Assembly (NCBI GenBank): GCA_947593275.1
Contig: CANQDN010000018.1
Coordinates: forward strand, 1 to 13,917
Direction of reading: 5' to 3'
DNA from: an uncultured Bacilli bacterium
GTDB lineage: Bacteria; Bacillota_I; Bacilli_A; RF39; UBA660
DNA: 13,917 nt
Positions within the stretch are counted from its first letter, which is position 1, and every line of letters begins with the position of its first letter. Shown piece after piece: positions 6,601 through 13,850 of this stretch. The notes beneath the pieces were generated by a model. The model was given only the letters and a program-made list of their open reading frames with translations. It was not told the origin of the DNA and ran no database searches. Both the position numbers and the translations under genes were made by a program.

Positions 6601-7107
6601 TTAAGATAATATAAAGGCAATAGTATTACAAATAACCGCGATAAAAAACATAACCCCAGTTAATAAATCTGTTTTATCTTTTTTTATTTTATAGCGACTC
6701 AAAAAAGTAACACAGTTATAAGCACATAATAAACTAACCAAAGATGCCATTGATGTATCCTTAAAAAATGAGATAAGTATTAAAATTATAGAAAATAAAG
6801 CCATACCTATAATACCATATTTCATAGATTTTAAATTTACTAATTCCGTTAATTTGATGATATTTTCTTCACTCTTTTTTTCGATATCTTTACTCTCGAT
6901 AATTTCCCCCGCAAGTATATCATTTACACCTACTCCAAGTATTTCACTAAGAGGTTTTAATAAAGACATATCCATTAAACATAAACCTCTTTCCCACTTA
7001 CTTACAGCATTTTTAGTAATACCTAATTTTTCTGCTAGTTCTTCTTGAGTTAATCCTTTTAATTTTCTTTGTTTAGCAATAAATTTGCCAATACGCTCTT
7101 GATCCAT
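6601..7107 (-). CDS. XRE-family regulator with three membrane spans
   Basis: A 168-residue protein with an N-terminal XRE/Cro helix-turn-helix (about 7-64; GLTQEELAEKLGITKNAVSKWERG) and a C-terminal membrane part with about three hydrophobic segments (96-114, 118-136, 148-167). This resembles the HTH proteins with hydrophobic tails common in Firmicutes. Its first residues MDQERIGKFI match the other XRE protein here (MDQERIGKLI, 2618-3307), and the two share the core AVSKWE around the recognition helix, so they are paralogues by HTH domain but have unrelated membrane parts. ATG at 7105-7107 has AAAGGAG 6 bases upstream. Its promoter carries the palindrome also found before the gdpD-XRE operon, pointing to self-regulation (inference). 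Targets and signal are unknown. Confidence 0.87.
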   Translation of the reverse strand: MDQERIGKFIAKQRKLKGLTQEELAEKLGITKNAVSKWERGLCLMDMSLLKPLSEILGVGVNDILAGEIIESKDIEKKSEENIIKLTELVNLKSMKYGIIGMALFSIILILISFFKDTSMASLVSLLCAYNCVTFLSRYKIKKDKTDLLTGVMFFIAVICNTIAFILS

Positions 7108-7128
7108 AACTTTCTCCTTTCAAGAACA

Positions 7129-7157
7129 ACTATAACATTTATAACTAGCTTTTTAAA
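7129..7157 (-). promoter_or_regulatory. Probable promoter and operator of the three-span XRE gene
   Basis: Minus strand -35 TTTAAA (7152-7157), 17-base spacer, -10 TATAGT (7129-7134). The plus-strand sequence CTATAACATTTATAA (7130-7144) differs in one base from the palindrome at 5185-5199 and overlaps the -10. Confidence 0.5.
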
Positions 7158-7181
7158 CATACTAATGGTTTACTTTTAATC

Positions 7182-7209
7182 TTATATTATTTCTTGCCTT
7201 ATAATATAA
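7182..7209 (-). terminator. Stem-loop just after the Ig-like protein gene
   Basis: A perfect 9-bp AT-only stem (TTATATTAT at 7182-7190 with ATAATATAA at 7201-7209) and a 10-base loop begin 2 bases after the stop codon. There is no T-run after it on the minus strand, so it may be a weak terminator or an mRNA 3' protector. Confidence 0.4.
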
Positions 7210-7211
7210 AA

Positions 7212-7673
7212 TTACTCGATTGTAAATTCTGTATAAACAACCCCATCACCTTTATATTGGTTATTCATTTGTATTGCAGCACTTTTAACTAATCTATAAT
7301 GTCCCGGTTTTAAATTACCATAAACATTACTCCAATTAATGTCCATCTCTAATTTATTATCCTCTTTTACACGATAACCATTCATAGTAAATCCTATATC
7401 TTTTTTAGGTTTCATATAAACCCATTTGTTATTCTCTTTTTTATCTATTCTATAGCCATTTCCATACGTATGGATTTCTTCTTTTTCAGTATCTGTTATA
7501 ATAACTTTACACCCATTATTAGTTAAAGTATTATCTTTAATAATCATAGAGGCATTTTTTAAGATATTTTCTTCTTTTACTATTTTTGATGCATTTACAA
7601 ATTTAGCTATTAAAAATAATCCTATTGCTATAATTAAACACATAATTAAAGTTATTTTTAGACCTTTTTTCAT
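7212..7673 (-). CDS. Membrane-anchored Ig-like (Big_14-type) domain protein
   Basis: A small exported protein of 153 residues. Residues about 5-27 are a hydrophobic signal/anchor (MKKGLKITLIMCLIIAIGLF). Residues about 43-153 resemble the bacterial Ig-like Big_14 family: GYRIDKKENNKWVYM, then INWSNVYGNLKPGHYRLVKS and a final strand YTEFTIE. Such domains occur as single-domain surface proteins in Firmicutes with no known ligand; no enzyme residues are evident. I prefer the ATG at 7671-7673, which gives a typical MKK start and has GGAG 12 bases upstream; the ATG at 7689-7691 would add MEYKCS but has no ribosome binding site. It is probably transcribed alone from the promoter at 7716-7744. Confidence 0.8.
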   Translation of the reverse strand: MKKGLKITLIMCLIIAIGLFLIAKFVNASKIVKEENILKNASMIIKDNTLTNNGCKVIITDTEKEEIHTYGNGYRIDKKENNKWVYMKPKKDIGFTMNGYRVKEDNKLEMDINWSNVYGNLKPGHYRLVKSAAIQMNNQYKGDGVVYTEFTIE

Positions 7674-7715
7674 ACTACATTTATACTCCATTTCTAAAAT
7701 ATTTTTATTATTTAA

Positions 7716-7744
7716 ATTATACCATCTATAATTTATCTTTACAA
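7716..7744 (-). promoter_or_regulatory. Promoter of the Ig-like protein gene
   Basis: Minus strand -35 TTGTAA (7739-7744), 17-base spacer and perfect -10 TATAAT (7716-7721). The predicted start is near 7709. Confidence 0.7.
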
Positions 7745-7767
7745 CTTTATAAAAGCAAAGAAAAAAG

Positions 7768-7795
7768 AATTATAAAATTTATACAATTATAAAAT
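7768..7795. repeat. Direct 11-bp AT repeat after dinD
   Basis: AATTATAAAAT occurs at 7768-7778 and 7785-7795 with a 6-base gap, right after the dinD stop. Each copy includes TTATAA, which is self-complementary, and a T-rich run follows on the minus strand, so it may form a weak terminator. Confidence 0.4.
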
Positions 7796-7800
7796 AACTT

Positions 7801-8646
7801 TCAAATAAATTTCTCGTTACTTTCTATATATTTACTTTCCTTTTCTAACTCTTTGAGACTTTTTTTAGGTGTTGGCATATTTTCCGGCATTTCCCCTCCT
7901 AATCTCTTAATTGTATTACGTACCTCTTTTCCTACTTCATAATGTGTTTTATTGGCAGCATTTTCTGTTTTAATATTTTCTCTTTTTAATTTTTGTTCTG
8001 TTTGAGAAATTCTAAATAAATTAGCTATTAGTTCATCACTACCCATATTATCTAATATATCTTCTCGATATCTCAAACCTTTTCTTTTAGCTATATCATC
8101 CGCGGTTTCACCATTATATAACCCTTTATATCCAGCATTATGAAATTTATCAAAATTTTTAACTCCAGCATTCTTTGCAGTTTTATTCAAAGAATAATTC
8201 CCTTTTCTAGTTAAATTCCTTTGATATAATCTCTTTTCATCTTCTGATAATTTATTATAATCTTTCTCACTTATTTCTTGCCTTCTTGTTTGAATCGCAA
8301 AATAAGTCTGAGCTAAAGCAATAACAGTTTTTCTACTATCTCCATTTTGAGTGATTAAATAACAGGCATAACGTGATAATTTATAATCTCTTTGTTTTCT
8401 TTTAGCTCCTGAACCTATAGATACCATTTTGGCTACATCGACAAAATGGTCTTCAACATTAACATTACTATTAAAACAAGCATCTTTAGCTCTATTAATA
8501 ATACCCTCAAATTTTCTCCATTCCGTATAATTTAAAACTTTTTGTAGTTCCCTAGCATTCCAATATTCCACGCTATACTCATCAATATGCTTGATACTCT
8601 CAAAAGCCTCAGTAGTATCCTCAATTTTTACAATTAGTTCTTTCAT
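7801..8646 (-). CDS. dinD: DNA damage-inducible protein D (DinD family)
   Basis: A 281-residue DinD homologue, close to the roughly 275-residue length of the E. coli protein. The N-terminal Bro-N-like region (about 26-120) has the family pattern EYWNARELQKVLNYTEWRKFEGIINRAKDAC, then MVSIGSGAKRKQRDYKLSRYACYLITQNGDSRKTVIALAQTYFAIQTRRQE. The C-terminal half is helical and charged (TENAANKTHYEVGKEVRNTIKRLGG). In E. coli, DinD is SOS-induced and has been reported to affect RecA filaments; the role here is inferred from homology. ATG at 8644-8646 has AGGGGG 8 bases upstream. The promoter at 8681-8709 contains a LexA-like palindrome, consistent with damage control. It ends in TGA, unlike its neighbours. 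It stands alone, with no other SOS gene in view. Confidence 0.93.
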   Translation of the reverse strand: MKELIVKIEDTTEAFESIKHIDEYSVEYWNARELQKVLNYTEWRKFEGIINRAKDACFNSNVNVEDHFVDVAKMVSIGSGAKRKQRDYKLSRYACYLITQNGDSRKTVIALAQTYFAIQTRRQEISEKDYNKLSEDEKRLYQRNLTRKGNYSLNKTAKNAGVKNFDKFHNAGYKGLYNGETADDIAKRKGLRYREDILDNMGSDELIANLFRISQTEQKLKRENIKTENAANKTHYEVGKEVRNTIKRLGGEMPENMPTPKKSLKELEKESKYIESNEKFI

Positions 8647-8680
8647 TTATAATACCCCCTATATTTTATGAACTATTATA

Positions 8681-8709
8681 AGTATATCATCAAAACATTT
8701 GTTTGTAAA
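8681..8709 (-). promoter_or_regulatory. Promoter of dinD with LexA-like operator
   Basis: Minus strand -35 TTTACA (8704-8709), 17-base spacer, -10 TATACT (8681-8686). Between them, AAAC-ATTT-GTTT (8693-8704) is a palindrome with the geometry of the Gram-positive LexA box (GAAC-N4-GTTC), each half differing in its outer base. An overlapping second palindrome, TGTTT-GT-AAACA, covers the -35. The rest of 8710-8865 shows only AT-rich sequence. Confidence 0.6.
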
Positions 8710-8865
8710 CATTTTTCTCATGTTAATTTAAATTTATTAAATTATAAGGTTATTTTATATAATGTTAATTATTTGACTATTCTATTTATATAGAAAAAAA
8801 TTCCCAACATAGCAAACTTTACCTAAAATGTACTTATTTTTAAAGAATTTCTTATAAATTTACAC

Positions 8866-8900
8866 ATAAGAAAAAGCCTTTATTTATAAGACCTTTTTTC
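8866..8900 (-). terminator. Terminator of the ABC export operon
   Basis: On the minus strand AAAAGGTCTT (8888-8897) pairs with AAGGCTTTTT (8871-8880), 10 bp with two G-U pairs, around a 7-base loop. The T-run is partly in the stem. It lies about 33 bases past the last gene and before dinD's promoter. Confidence 0.75.
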
Positions 8901-8929
8901 ATATTTTCTTTCCAAAATACTTTTATTAA

Positions 8930-9757
8930 TTATAACAAATTATACAAAATATAAAAAATAGTTACTATTATAAAAGAAAATATTAAAGACAAACCTATTA
9001 ACGAAATAATTTTAATAACATTATATCTTTGTAGTTTTGTTTTTAGATATCCAAGCTTATAATATATTTCATTTTTCTTTTTCTCATCCTCTATAATATT
9101 AACACTTGTTACAACTAATATAATAATAAATAAGAAAGTTAATACTGATAATAATATGTTAATTATCGTAATAAATGTCGTATAAGTATCATTACTTGTA
9201 TAAAAATAAGATGATATATTATAGTCTTTATATTTATCTCTTATTTCATCTAATGTTTGCTCTTTTTTTAACCAATTTTTTAAAGTTAAAAGATAGGAAT
9301 TATCTAAACCTTTATTTTCATTTATAAACTTAGATGAAACTACTAAAACATTATTGTTTTTAGAATTAGAATAACTTTTGACAACAAAATTATAGCTATT
9401 ATCACCTACTTCTAACTCAAAAATATCGCCAACCTTTATTTCTTCTTTATATTTTATAGGAATAATTATTTCACTATTCTTTAAATCATAACTTTCATCA
9501 CTTATTAAAAATATTTTATTATACCCATCTTTAATACTTATTGCCTGGTATATTTTATCAATATTATTCAGTCTATCAATTTGAATATTATTCTTATCTT
9601 CAATTTCAATAAAAGAACCCTTATAATTATTATTTTCTAATTCTATCATTACATTTTTAGTAATTAAAAGAGTAAACAGTGTTGCTAAGATAATAGTATA
9701 AATTAACAAGTAAGTTTTAGTTGTTTTCTTTCTTAAAAAACTTTTAAATATTAACAT
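8930..9757 (-). CDS. FtsX-like ABC transporter permease (short, three spans)
   Basis: The third gene of an ABC operon, 275 residues. One membrane span near the N-terminus (about 14-34) is followed by an extracytoplasmic region (about 40-190) and two more long hydrophobic segments (about 194-219 and 248-272). The loop between these, EDEKKKNEIYYKLGYLKTKLQRYNVIKI, has the character of the FtsX cytoplasmic coupling region. FtsX/MacB-type permeases usually have four spans; here the protein stops right after the third, so it may be truncated at its C-terminus or naturally short. ATG at 9755-9757 begins 1 base past the stop of the previous permease, and AAGGAAG precedes it, so translation is coupled. 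It probably pairs with that permease as a heterodimer. The substrate is unknown. Confidence 0.85.
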   Translation of the reverse strand: MLIFKSFLRKKTTKTYLLIYTIILATLFTLLITKNVMIELENNNYKGSFIEIEDKNNIQIDRLNNIDKIYQAISIKDGYNKIFLISDESYDLKNSEIIIPIKYKEEIKVGDIFELEVGDNSYNFVVKSYSNSKNNNVLVVSSKFINENKGLDNSYLLTLKNWLKKEQTLDEIRDKYKDYNISSYFYTSNDTYTTFITIINILLSVLTFLFIIILVVTSVNIIEDEKKKNEIYYKLGYLKTKLQRYNVIKIISLIGLSLIFSFIIVTIFYILYNLL

Positions 9758-9758
9758 T

Positions 9759-11012
9759 TTAATCTTCCTTTATTAATTGCATTACATTTTGTTTTAATAT
9801 ATTATGAGTTACCCTATTATTTATTACTTTTATAAAGATTATTATAAAAATTAATAATACGGTAATTAAAAATAATGGAATTTTAACAGTAAAACTATAA
9901 TAATTAAATATAGCTAAAAAGTTTTTAGTAACAACAAGATAGACTATAAAATAAATAATAAAGGAAACTAAAGCACAAAATAAAGTGATTATAATATTTT
10001 CAGTAAATTCTAATTTCTTAATATCTTTATTAGTGTAACCAATAGCTTTTAATAATCCTAAAGTTGTATGTCTATTGTTTAATTTCTTATTTATAAAGTT
10101 CTTAATCAACACAAAAGTTACAATTAATAAAATTATCGATACCACTAAAGGAACTAAAAGAATTGTTAAAAACTCCATTAAATCAATACTCATTGCTTCC
10201 CAAAAATCAAAACCTTGTTTAGTAAGCTCATTTTTTACATAATCTAAATTTTTATAAGAGTCCACTCTAATCATTCGGTCAACATATTCATCGTTATAAA
10301 AGATAGAATTACCATCACTATCAATAACCCCATGTCCACCATGATAAGGAGATTTAAGATTATCAATAGTTTTTATTGTAGCAAAAGCAGTATCAGCTTC
10401 CACTAAATTAGCCGTACTATCATAAGTTCCAACAATAGTTAAAGTTACAGTTTCCCGCTTATCCATCATTTCTAAATATTTAGGATCATCATGGTCTAAA
10501 TTGTAATTAACTGATTTATCAGATTTAATAGTAAAGGTACTTCCAATTAATTTATTTCCATTAATAAATTTATCTTTTTCTATATCAAATTCATTATAAG
10601 GACAAAACTTAACAGGTATTACTATTTCATTTAAGTTTTCTGGACTTCTTCCTTTAACAATTTTTAAATCTTTTTTATTTATTATGGCTCCAATCGCTAA
10701 TTGCCCTTCATCTCTTTCTAATATTGGAGCAAAAAATTCATTATAGTATTTATTACTTACATTTGCAACAACATGTTTAATATTAGAAATATCATCTAAA
10801 TCTTTTTCCGATTTATCACCTTTTTCAACTATTAAAGTTCGAGCTAAATAATTATATCTATTCATACTGTAATAATAATCAATAACTAAATTAGAAATAG
10901 TAAGTAAAACATAAATTATTAAAATTAAAATAGTAATAATGGTAATAAATAAAGCATTCTCTTTTTTAAATAGATGTTTTAAAGATATTTCTTTTAAAGA
11001 ATTACCCTTCAT
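9759..11012 (-). CDS. FtsX-like ABC transporter permease
   Basis: The second gene of the operon, 417 residues, with the four-span FtsX/MacB layout: span 1 about 19-41, a large outer domain about 50-275 (MacB-type periplasmic core region), then spans about 281-305, 339-362 and 377-397. The cytoplasmic loop LGLLKAIGYTNKDIKKLEF is the typical FtsX coupling motif. The start is the ATG at 11010-11012, which overlaps the end of the ATPase gene by 11 bases and has AGGTG 6 bases upstream; a GTG at 11019-11021 lies inside that ribosome binding site. Together with the ATPase and the shorter permease it should form a transporter of the MacB/FtsX superfamily, which often acts in peptide or lipid export, antimicrobial resistance or mechanotransmission. 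No histidine kinase or membrane-fusion protein gene is nearby. Confidence 0.9.
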   Translation of the reverse strand: MKGNSLKEISLKHLFKKENALFITIITILILIIYVLLTISNLVIDYYYSMNRYNYLARTLIVEKGDKSEKDLDDISNIKHVVANVSNKYYNEFFAPILERDEGQLAIGAIINKKDLKIVKGRSPENLNEIVIPVKFCPYNEFDIEKDKFINGNKLIGSTFTIKSDKSVNYNLDHDDPKYLEMMDKRETVTLTIVGTYDSTANLVEADTAFATIKTIDNLKSPYHGGHGVIDSDGNSIFYNDEYVDRMIRVDSYKNLDYVKNELTKQGFDFWEAMSIDLMEFLTILLVPLVVSIILLIVTFVLIKNFINKKLNNRHTTLGLLKAIGYTNKDIKKLEFTENIIITLFCALVSFIIYFIVYLVVTKNFLAIFNYYSFTVKIPLFLITVLLIFIIIFIKVINNRVTHNILKQNVMQLIKED

Positions 11013-11691
11013 TTTTAACACCTAACTTCCCATTTTGCATATAAAGAACAACGTCAGCATATTTTAAAATATTGTTATTGTGACTTACAACTATTACAGT
11101 TCTACCACTTATACTAATCTTTTTTAAAATATCAAAGATAATTTCTTCATTTTTTTCATCTAAATTGCCAGTTGGTTCATCAGCAAGAATTATGTCAGGA
11201 TCATTAGCTAAAGCTCGGGCAATCGCAACTCTTTGTTGTTCTCCACCTGATAATTCCCTAGGATAGTGTTCTATTCTTGCCTCTAAATTAACATATTTTA
11301 AAAGTTCAATAGCCTTATTTTTTCTATCTTCTTTTTTTATTTTTTCATTAATATACATAGGAAGTATAACATTTTCATAAGATTTTAAATTAGGATCTAA
11401 AGCATAATTTTGAAAGATAAAACCTATATTTTTATTTCTTATTTTACTTAACTTCTCATCACTTAAATTAGATATATCTTTTTTTCCAATTATACAACTA
11501 CCACTTGTAGGCACCTCAAGTGTTCCTAAAATACTAATTAAAGTAGATTTACCAGAACCAGAATGTCCCATTATAGCATAAAACTTACCACTTAAAAATT
11601 TATAACTAACATTATCAACAGCCATAACTTCATCAGATTTAGTAATATACTTTTTAGTTATATTTTTAATTTCTAAACTTTCTACTTCCAT
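11002..11691 (-). CDS. ABC transporter ATP-binding protein (MacB/LolD type)
   Basis: The first gene of the export operon, 229 residues, the normal length of an MacB/LolD-class ATPase. The motifs are complete: Walker A G42-HSGSGKS-T50, Q-loop Q94 (FIFQNYALDP), signature LSGGEQQR from 148, Walker B IILADE 167-172 followed by PTGNLD, and the switch His204. The signature and PTGNLD are typical of the MacB/LolD/FtsE group, which works with FtsX-like permeases, as the next two genes show. The start is the ATG at 11689-11691, preceded by GAGGAGG with a 9-base gap; the frame stays open upstream for 47 codons, but that stretch covers the ribosome binding site, the promoter and the end of the ABC-F gene and is not coding. 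The substrate is unknown. Confidence 0.94.
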   Translation of the reverse strand: MEVESLEIKNITKKYITKSDEVMAVDNVSYKFLSGKFYAIMGHSGSGKSTLISILGTLEVPTSGSCIIGKKDISNLSDEKLSKIRNKNIGFIFQNYALDPNLKSYENVILPMYINEKIKKEDRKNKAIELLKYVNLEARIEHYPRELSGGEQQRVAIARALANDPDIILADEPTGNLDEKNEEIIFDILKKISISGRTVIVVSHNNNILKYADVVLYMQNGKLGVKNEG

Positions 11692-11721
11692 TGTTAGTGT
11701 CCTCCTCATTATACTACTTAA

Positions 11722-11730
11722 ATTATAACA
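11722..11730 (-). promoter_or_regulatory. Extended -10 promoter of the ABC export operon
   Basis: Minus strand TGT-TATAAT (TATAAT at 11722-11727) with no good -35 at 17 bases. It gives a short leader before GAGGAGG. No terminator separates the ABC-F stop (11756) from it, so read-through is also possible. Confidence 0.55.
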
Positions 11731-11755
11731 TACATTAATTACAATTACATATATT

Positions 11756-13684
11756 TTAATTAATTTGTTCAATTTCAAGTAACAATTTTCCCCAATCCTC
11801 CATAAGATTATCAATATCATTACGATAAACATTAATTTTTGAAGAAATTTCTATAATTTTTTTATAATCTGCTGCAATTTCAGGATTAGAACATTCTTGC
11901 TCAAGATTTTCTATTTTCTTTTCTTTTTCTTCAATTAATTTTTCAATTTTATTACTTTTATTTATTAATTTGCGTTTTTCTGCTTCAAGTCTTTTTTTCT
12001 CCTGATAATTATTACATTTTTTATTATTTTCTTCTTTTGATTTAATTTTAGCTTGATTTTCTACTAATTTTTTTTGCCTATTTTCAAGATAATCATCATA
12101 ATTTCCTTCATATTCTATTATTCCCTTTGGTGTTAAATATAAAATTTTATCTGCTAACTTATTAATAAAATATCTATCATGCGAAACCATTAGCATTGTT
12201 CCATCATAATCGTATAATGCTGATTCAAGTGCCTCACGAGATGAAATATCAAGATGATTAGTTGGCTCATCCATAATAAGGAAATTAATATCTTTGAGTA
12301 ATAATTTTGTAAGTAAAACTCGAGCAAGCTCCCCACCAGATAATGCTTTTATACTCTTAAATACATCATCACCCTGAAATAAAAATAAAGCAAGCGCACT
12401 TCTAACTTCAGTCTGGGTAAGAAGTGGATAATCATCCCATACTTCATCAATTACATTTTTATTGCGACTTAAATTTTCATTAAGTTGATCATAATAACCA
12501 ACATGAATATTATCACCAATTCGATATTCTCCCGAATATTGTTGAAGTTGTCCCAGCAAAATTTTTAATAATGTTGTTTTTCCACAACCATTAGGTCCCA
12601 GCAAAAATACCTTTTCCCCTTTTCTAATGTTAATATCTACATTTTCAAATAGCATCTTTTCCTTAAATTTCATACTAAGTTTTTGAGTTGTAAGAACATT
12701 ATTAGCTCCACCAAAAGAAGCTTTAAAATGAAAACAAATATTTTTAGCTTCCCTTTCAGGTTTAACAAGAGTGTTTTCTAATCTTGAAATCATTTTTTTA
12801 GTATTATCCAGAGTATGTGTCTTTTTATTTTTCTTATGTTTCCATCTTCTTTGCTGTTCAATAACTTTTTCTAAACGATGAATTTCTCGTATTTTCCAAT
12901 CATAATCGCGTTGAACTGACAATTTTTCAATTTCATGTTGAGTCACATATTCACTATAATTACCATCATAAGTACGAAATTTTTTATTTTCAAGCACAAA
13001 TGTTTTATTAGTTATTCTATCAAGAAAAAATCTATCATGAGATATAACTACAAATGCTCCTTTATATTTATCCAAAAAGTCTTCCAGCCACTCAACAGAG
13101 TCAATATCAAGATGATTTGTTGGTTCATCAAGAAGTAAAAAATTAGTATCAGACAACAATATTTTACAAAGAGCAAGCCGTGTTTTCTCTCCTCCTGATA
13201 AATTGTTTATAGGCATCGAAAAAGTTTCTTCAGCAAAACCAAGTCCTTTCAACACACTTTTTATTTTTGACTTATAATGAGTTCCATCTAACTTTACAAA
13301 ACGCTCTAAAAGCTCAGCTTGACGGTTAATTAGATTATCTATATTACCAATTTTATTTTCTAAATTCATTTGAATATTATTAAGTTGCTCCTCAACTTGA
13401 ATCACCTCAGAAAAAAGAGTGAGCATCTCATCCATAACTGTTACAAAATCATCAAAAACAGGATATTGCTCGAGATAACCAATCTTTATTTCTTTATTTT
13501 TCGTTATATTACCATTATCATAATCCATATTGTCCATTATCATTTTAAATAAAGTTGTTTTACCTGCTCCATTAACTCCTACAAAGCCAATTTTATCTTT
13601 ATCATATATATTGAAAGAAACATTTTCAAAAAGTATTTCTCCCGCAAATGATTTACTTATATTATTACCACTAATTAATAGCAT
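11756..13684 (-). CDS. ABC-F family ATPase (YdiF-like), ribosome-associated
   Basis: A 642-residue protein with two ABC domains in one chain and no membrane span, the ABC-F layout. Domain 1: Walker A G36-VNGAGKT-T44, signature LSGGEKTR (162-169), Walker B LLLDEPTNHLD (183-193). The inter-domain linker, about 240-315, is rich in basic and helical residues and corresponds to the P-site tRNA interaction motif. Domain 2: Walker A GPNGCGKTT (363-371), LSGGE (448-452), MDEPTNHLD (471-479). A charged coiled coil (about 536-640) ends the protein, as in YdiF/Uup types. ABC-F proteins act in the ribosomal E site in translation control or antibiotic protection; length and coiled coil favour a YdiF-like housekeeping factor over a resistance protein, though the leader upstream leaves resistance possible. 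AGGGG lies 12 bases before the ATG, a long spacing. Confidence 0.94.
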   Translation of the reverse strand: MLLISGNNISKSFAGEILFENVSFNIYDKDKIGFVGVNGAGKTTLFKMIMDNMDYDNGNITKNKEIKIGYLEQYPVFDDFVTVMDEMLTLFSEVIQVEEQLNNIQMNLENKIGNIDNLINRQAELLERFVKLDGTHYKSKIKSVLKGLGFAEETFSMPINNLSGGEKTRLALCKILLSDTNFLLLDEPTNHLDIDSVEWLEDFLDKYKGAFVVISHDRFFLDRITNKTFVLENKKFRTYDGNYSEYVTQHEIEKLSVQRDYDWKIREIHRLEKVIEQQRRWKHKKNKKTHTLDNTKKMISRLENTLVKPEREAKNICFHFKASFGGANNVLTTQKLSMKFKEKMLFENVDINIRKGEKVFLLGPNGCGKTTLLKILLGQLQQYSGEYRIGDNIHVGYYDQLNENLSRNKNVIDEVWDDYPLLTQTEVRSALALFLFQGDDVFKSIKALSGGELARVLLTKLLLKDINFLIMDEPTNHLDISSREALESALYDYDGTMLMVSHDRYFINKLADKILYLTPKGIIEYEGNYDDYLENRQKKLVENQAKIKSKEENNKKCNNYQEKKRLEAEKRKLINKSNKIEKLIEEKEKKIENLEQECSNPEIAADYKKIIEISSKINVYRNDIDNLMEDWGKLLLEIEQIN

Positions 13685-13741
13685 TTTAATTACATTCCCC
13701 TCATCAACAAAATGATAAATTCACCATTTGTTTCACTAAAT

Positions 13742-13750
13742 ATTATATCA
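13742..13750 (-). promoter_or_regulatory. Extended -10 promoter before the ABC-F gene
   Basis: Minus strand TGA-TATAAT (TATAAT at 13742-13747) lies about 57 bases before the ABC-F start codon and just past the terminator T-run. There is no matching -35, so the extended -10 would have to carry it. Confidence 0.5.
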
Positions 13751-13751
13751 G

Positions 13752-13781
13752 AAAAAAAGCAAAGCCCCTATAGAGTTTGCT
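13752..13781 (-). terminator. Terminator hairpin upstream of the ABC-F gene
   Basis: On the minus strand AGCAAA (13776-13781) pairs with TTTGCT (13758-13763), with possible inner CTC/GGG pairs, followed by seven T. It may end an upstream gene or attenuate the ABC-F gene, because its 5' arm overlaps the stop codon of a short leader ORF. Confidence 0.7.
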
Positions 13782-13816
13782 CACATAAATTTATAATTCA
13801 TTTTTAATATTATCAT
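13781..13816 (-). CDS. Possible 11-codon leader peptide of the ABC-F gene
   Basis: A short frame MIILKMNYKFM ending in TGA at 13781-13783, with AGAGG 4 bases before its ATG. It lies between a possible upstream gene end and the ABC-F gene. Its stop codon overlaps the first arm of the terminator hairpin, so a ribosome halted near the end would block that hairpin. This is the layout of ribosome-mediated attenuation known for several antibiotic-resistance ABC-F genes. Against it: the frame is very short and could be chance in AT-rich DNA, and I see no clear promoter placed to transcribe it with its ribosome binding site. Confidence 0.35.
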   Translation of the reverse strand: MIILKMNYKFM

Positions 13817-13850
13817 TTATCCTCTATTTTATTTTTTAAAATATAAAAAG

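Noticed and set aside
8657..8721. Small minus-strand ORF MRKMFTNKCFDDILIIVHKI upstream of dinD
   Set aside because: No ribosome binding site, and it lies on the dinD promoter, so it would not be transcribed from it.
11692..11832. N-terminal extension of the ABC ATPase by 47 codons
   Set aside because: It covers the strong ribosome binding site, the promoter and the end of the ABC-F gene, and MEVESLEIKN is the normal family start.
12935..13715. Plus-strand ORFs opposite the ABC-F gene
   Set aside because: They are shadows of the ABC-F coding frame, with low-complexity translation.
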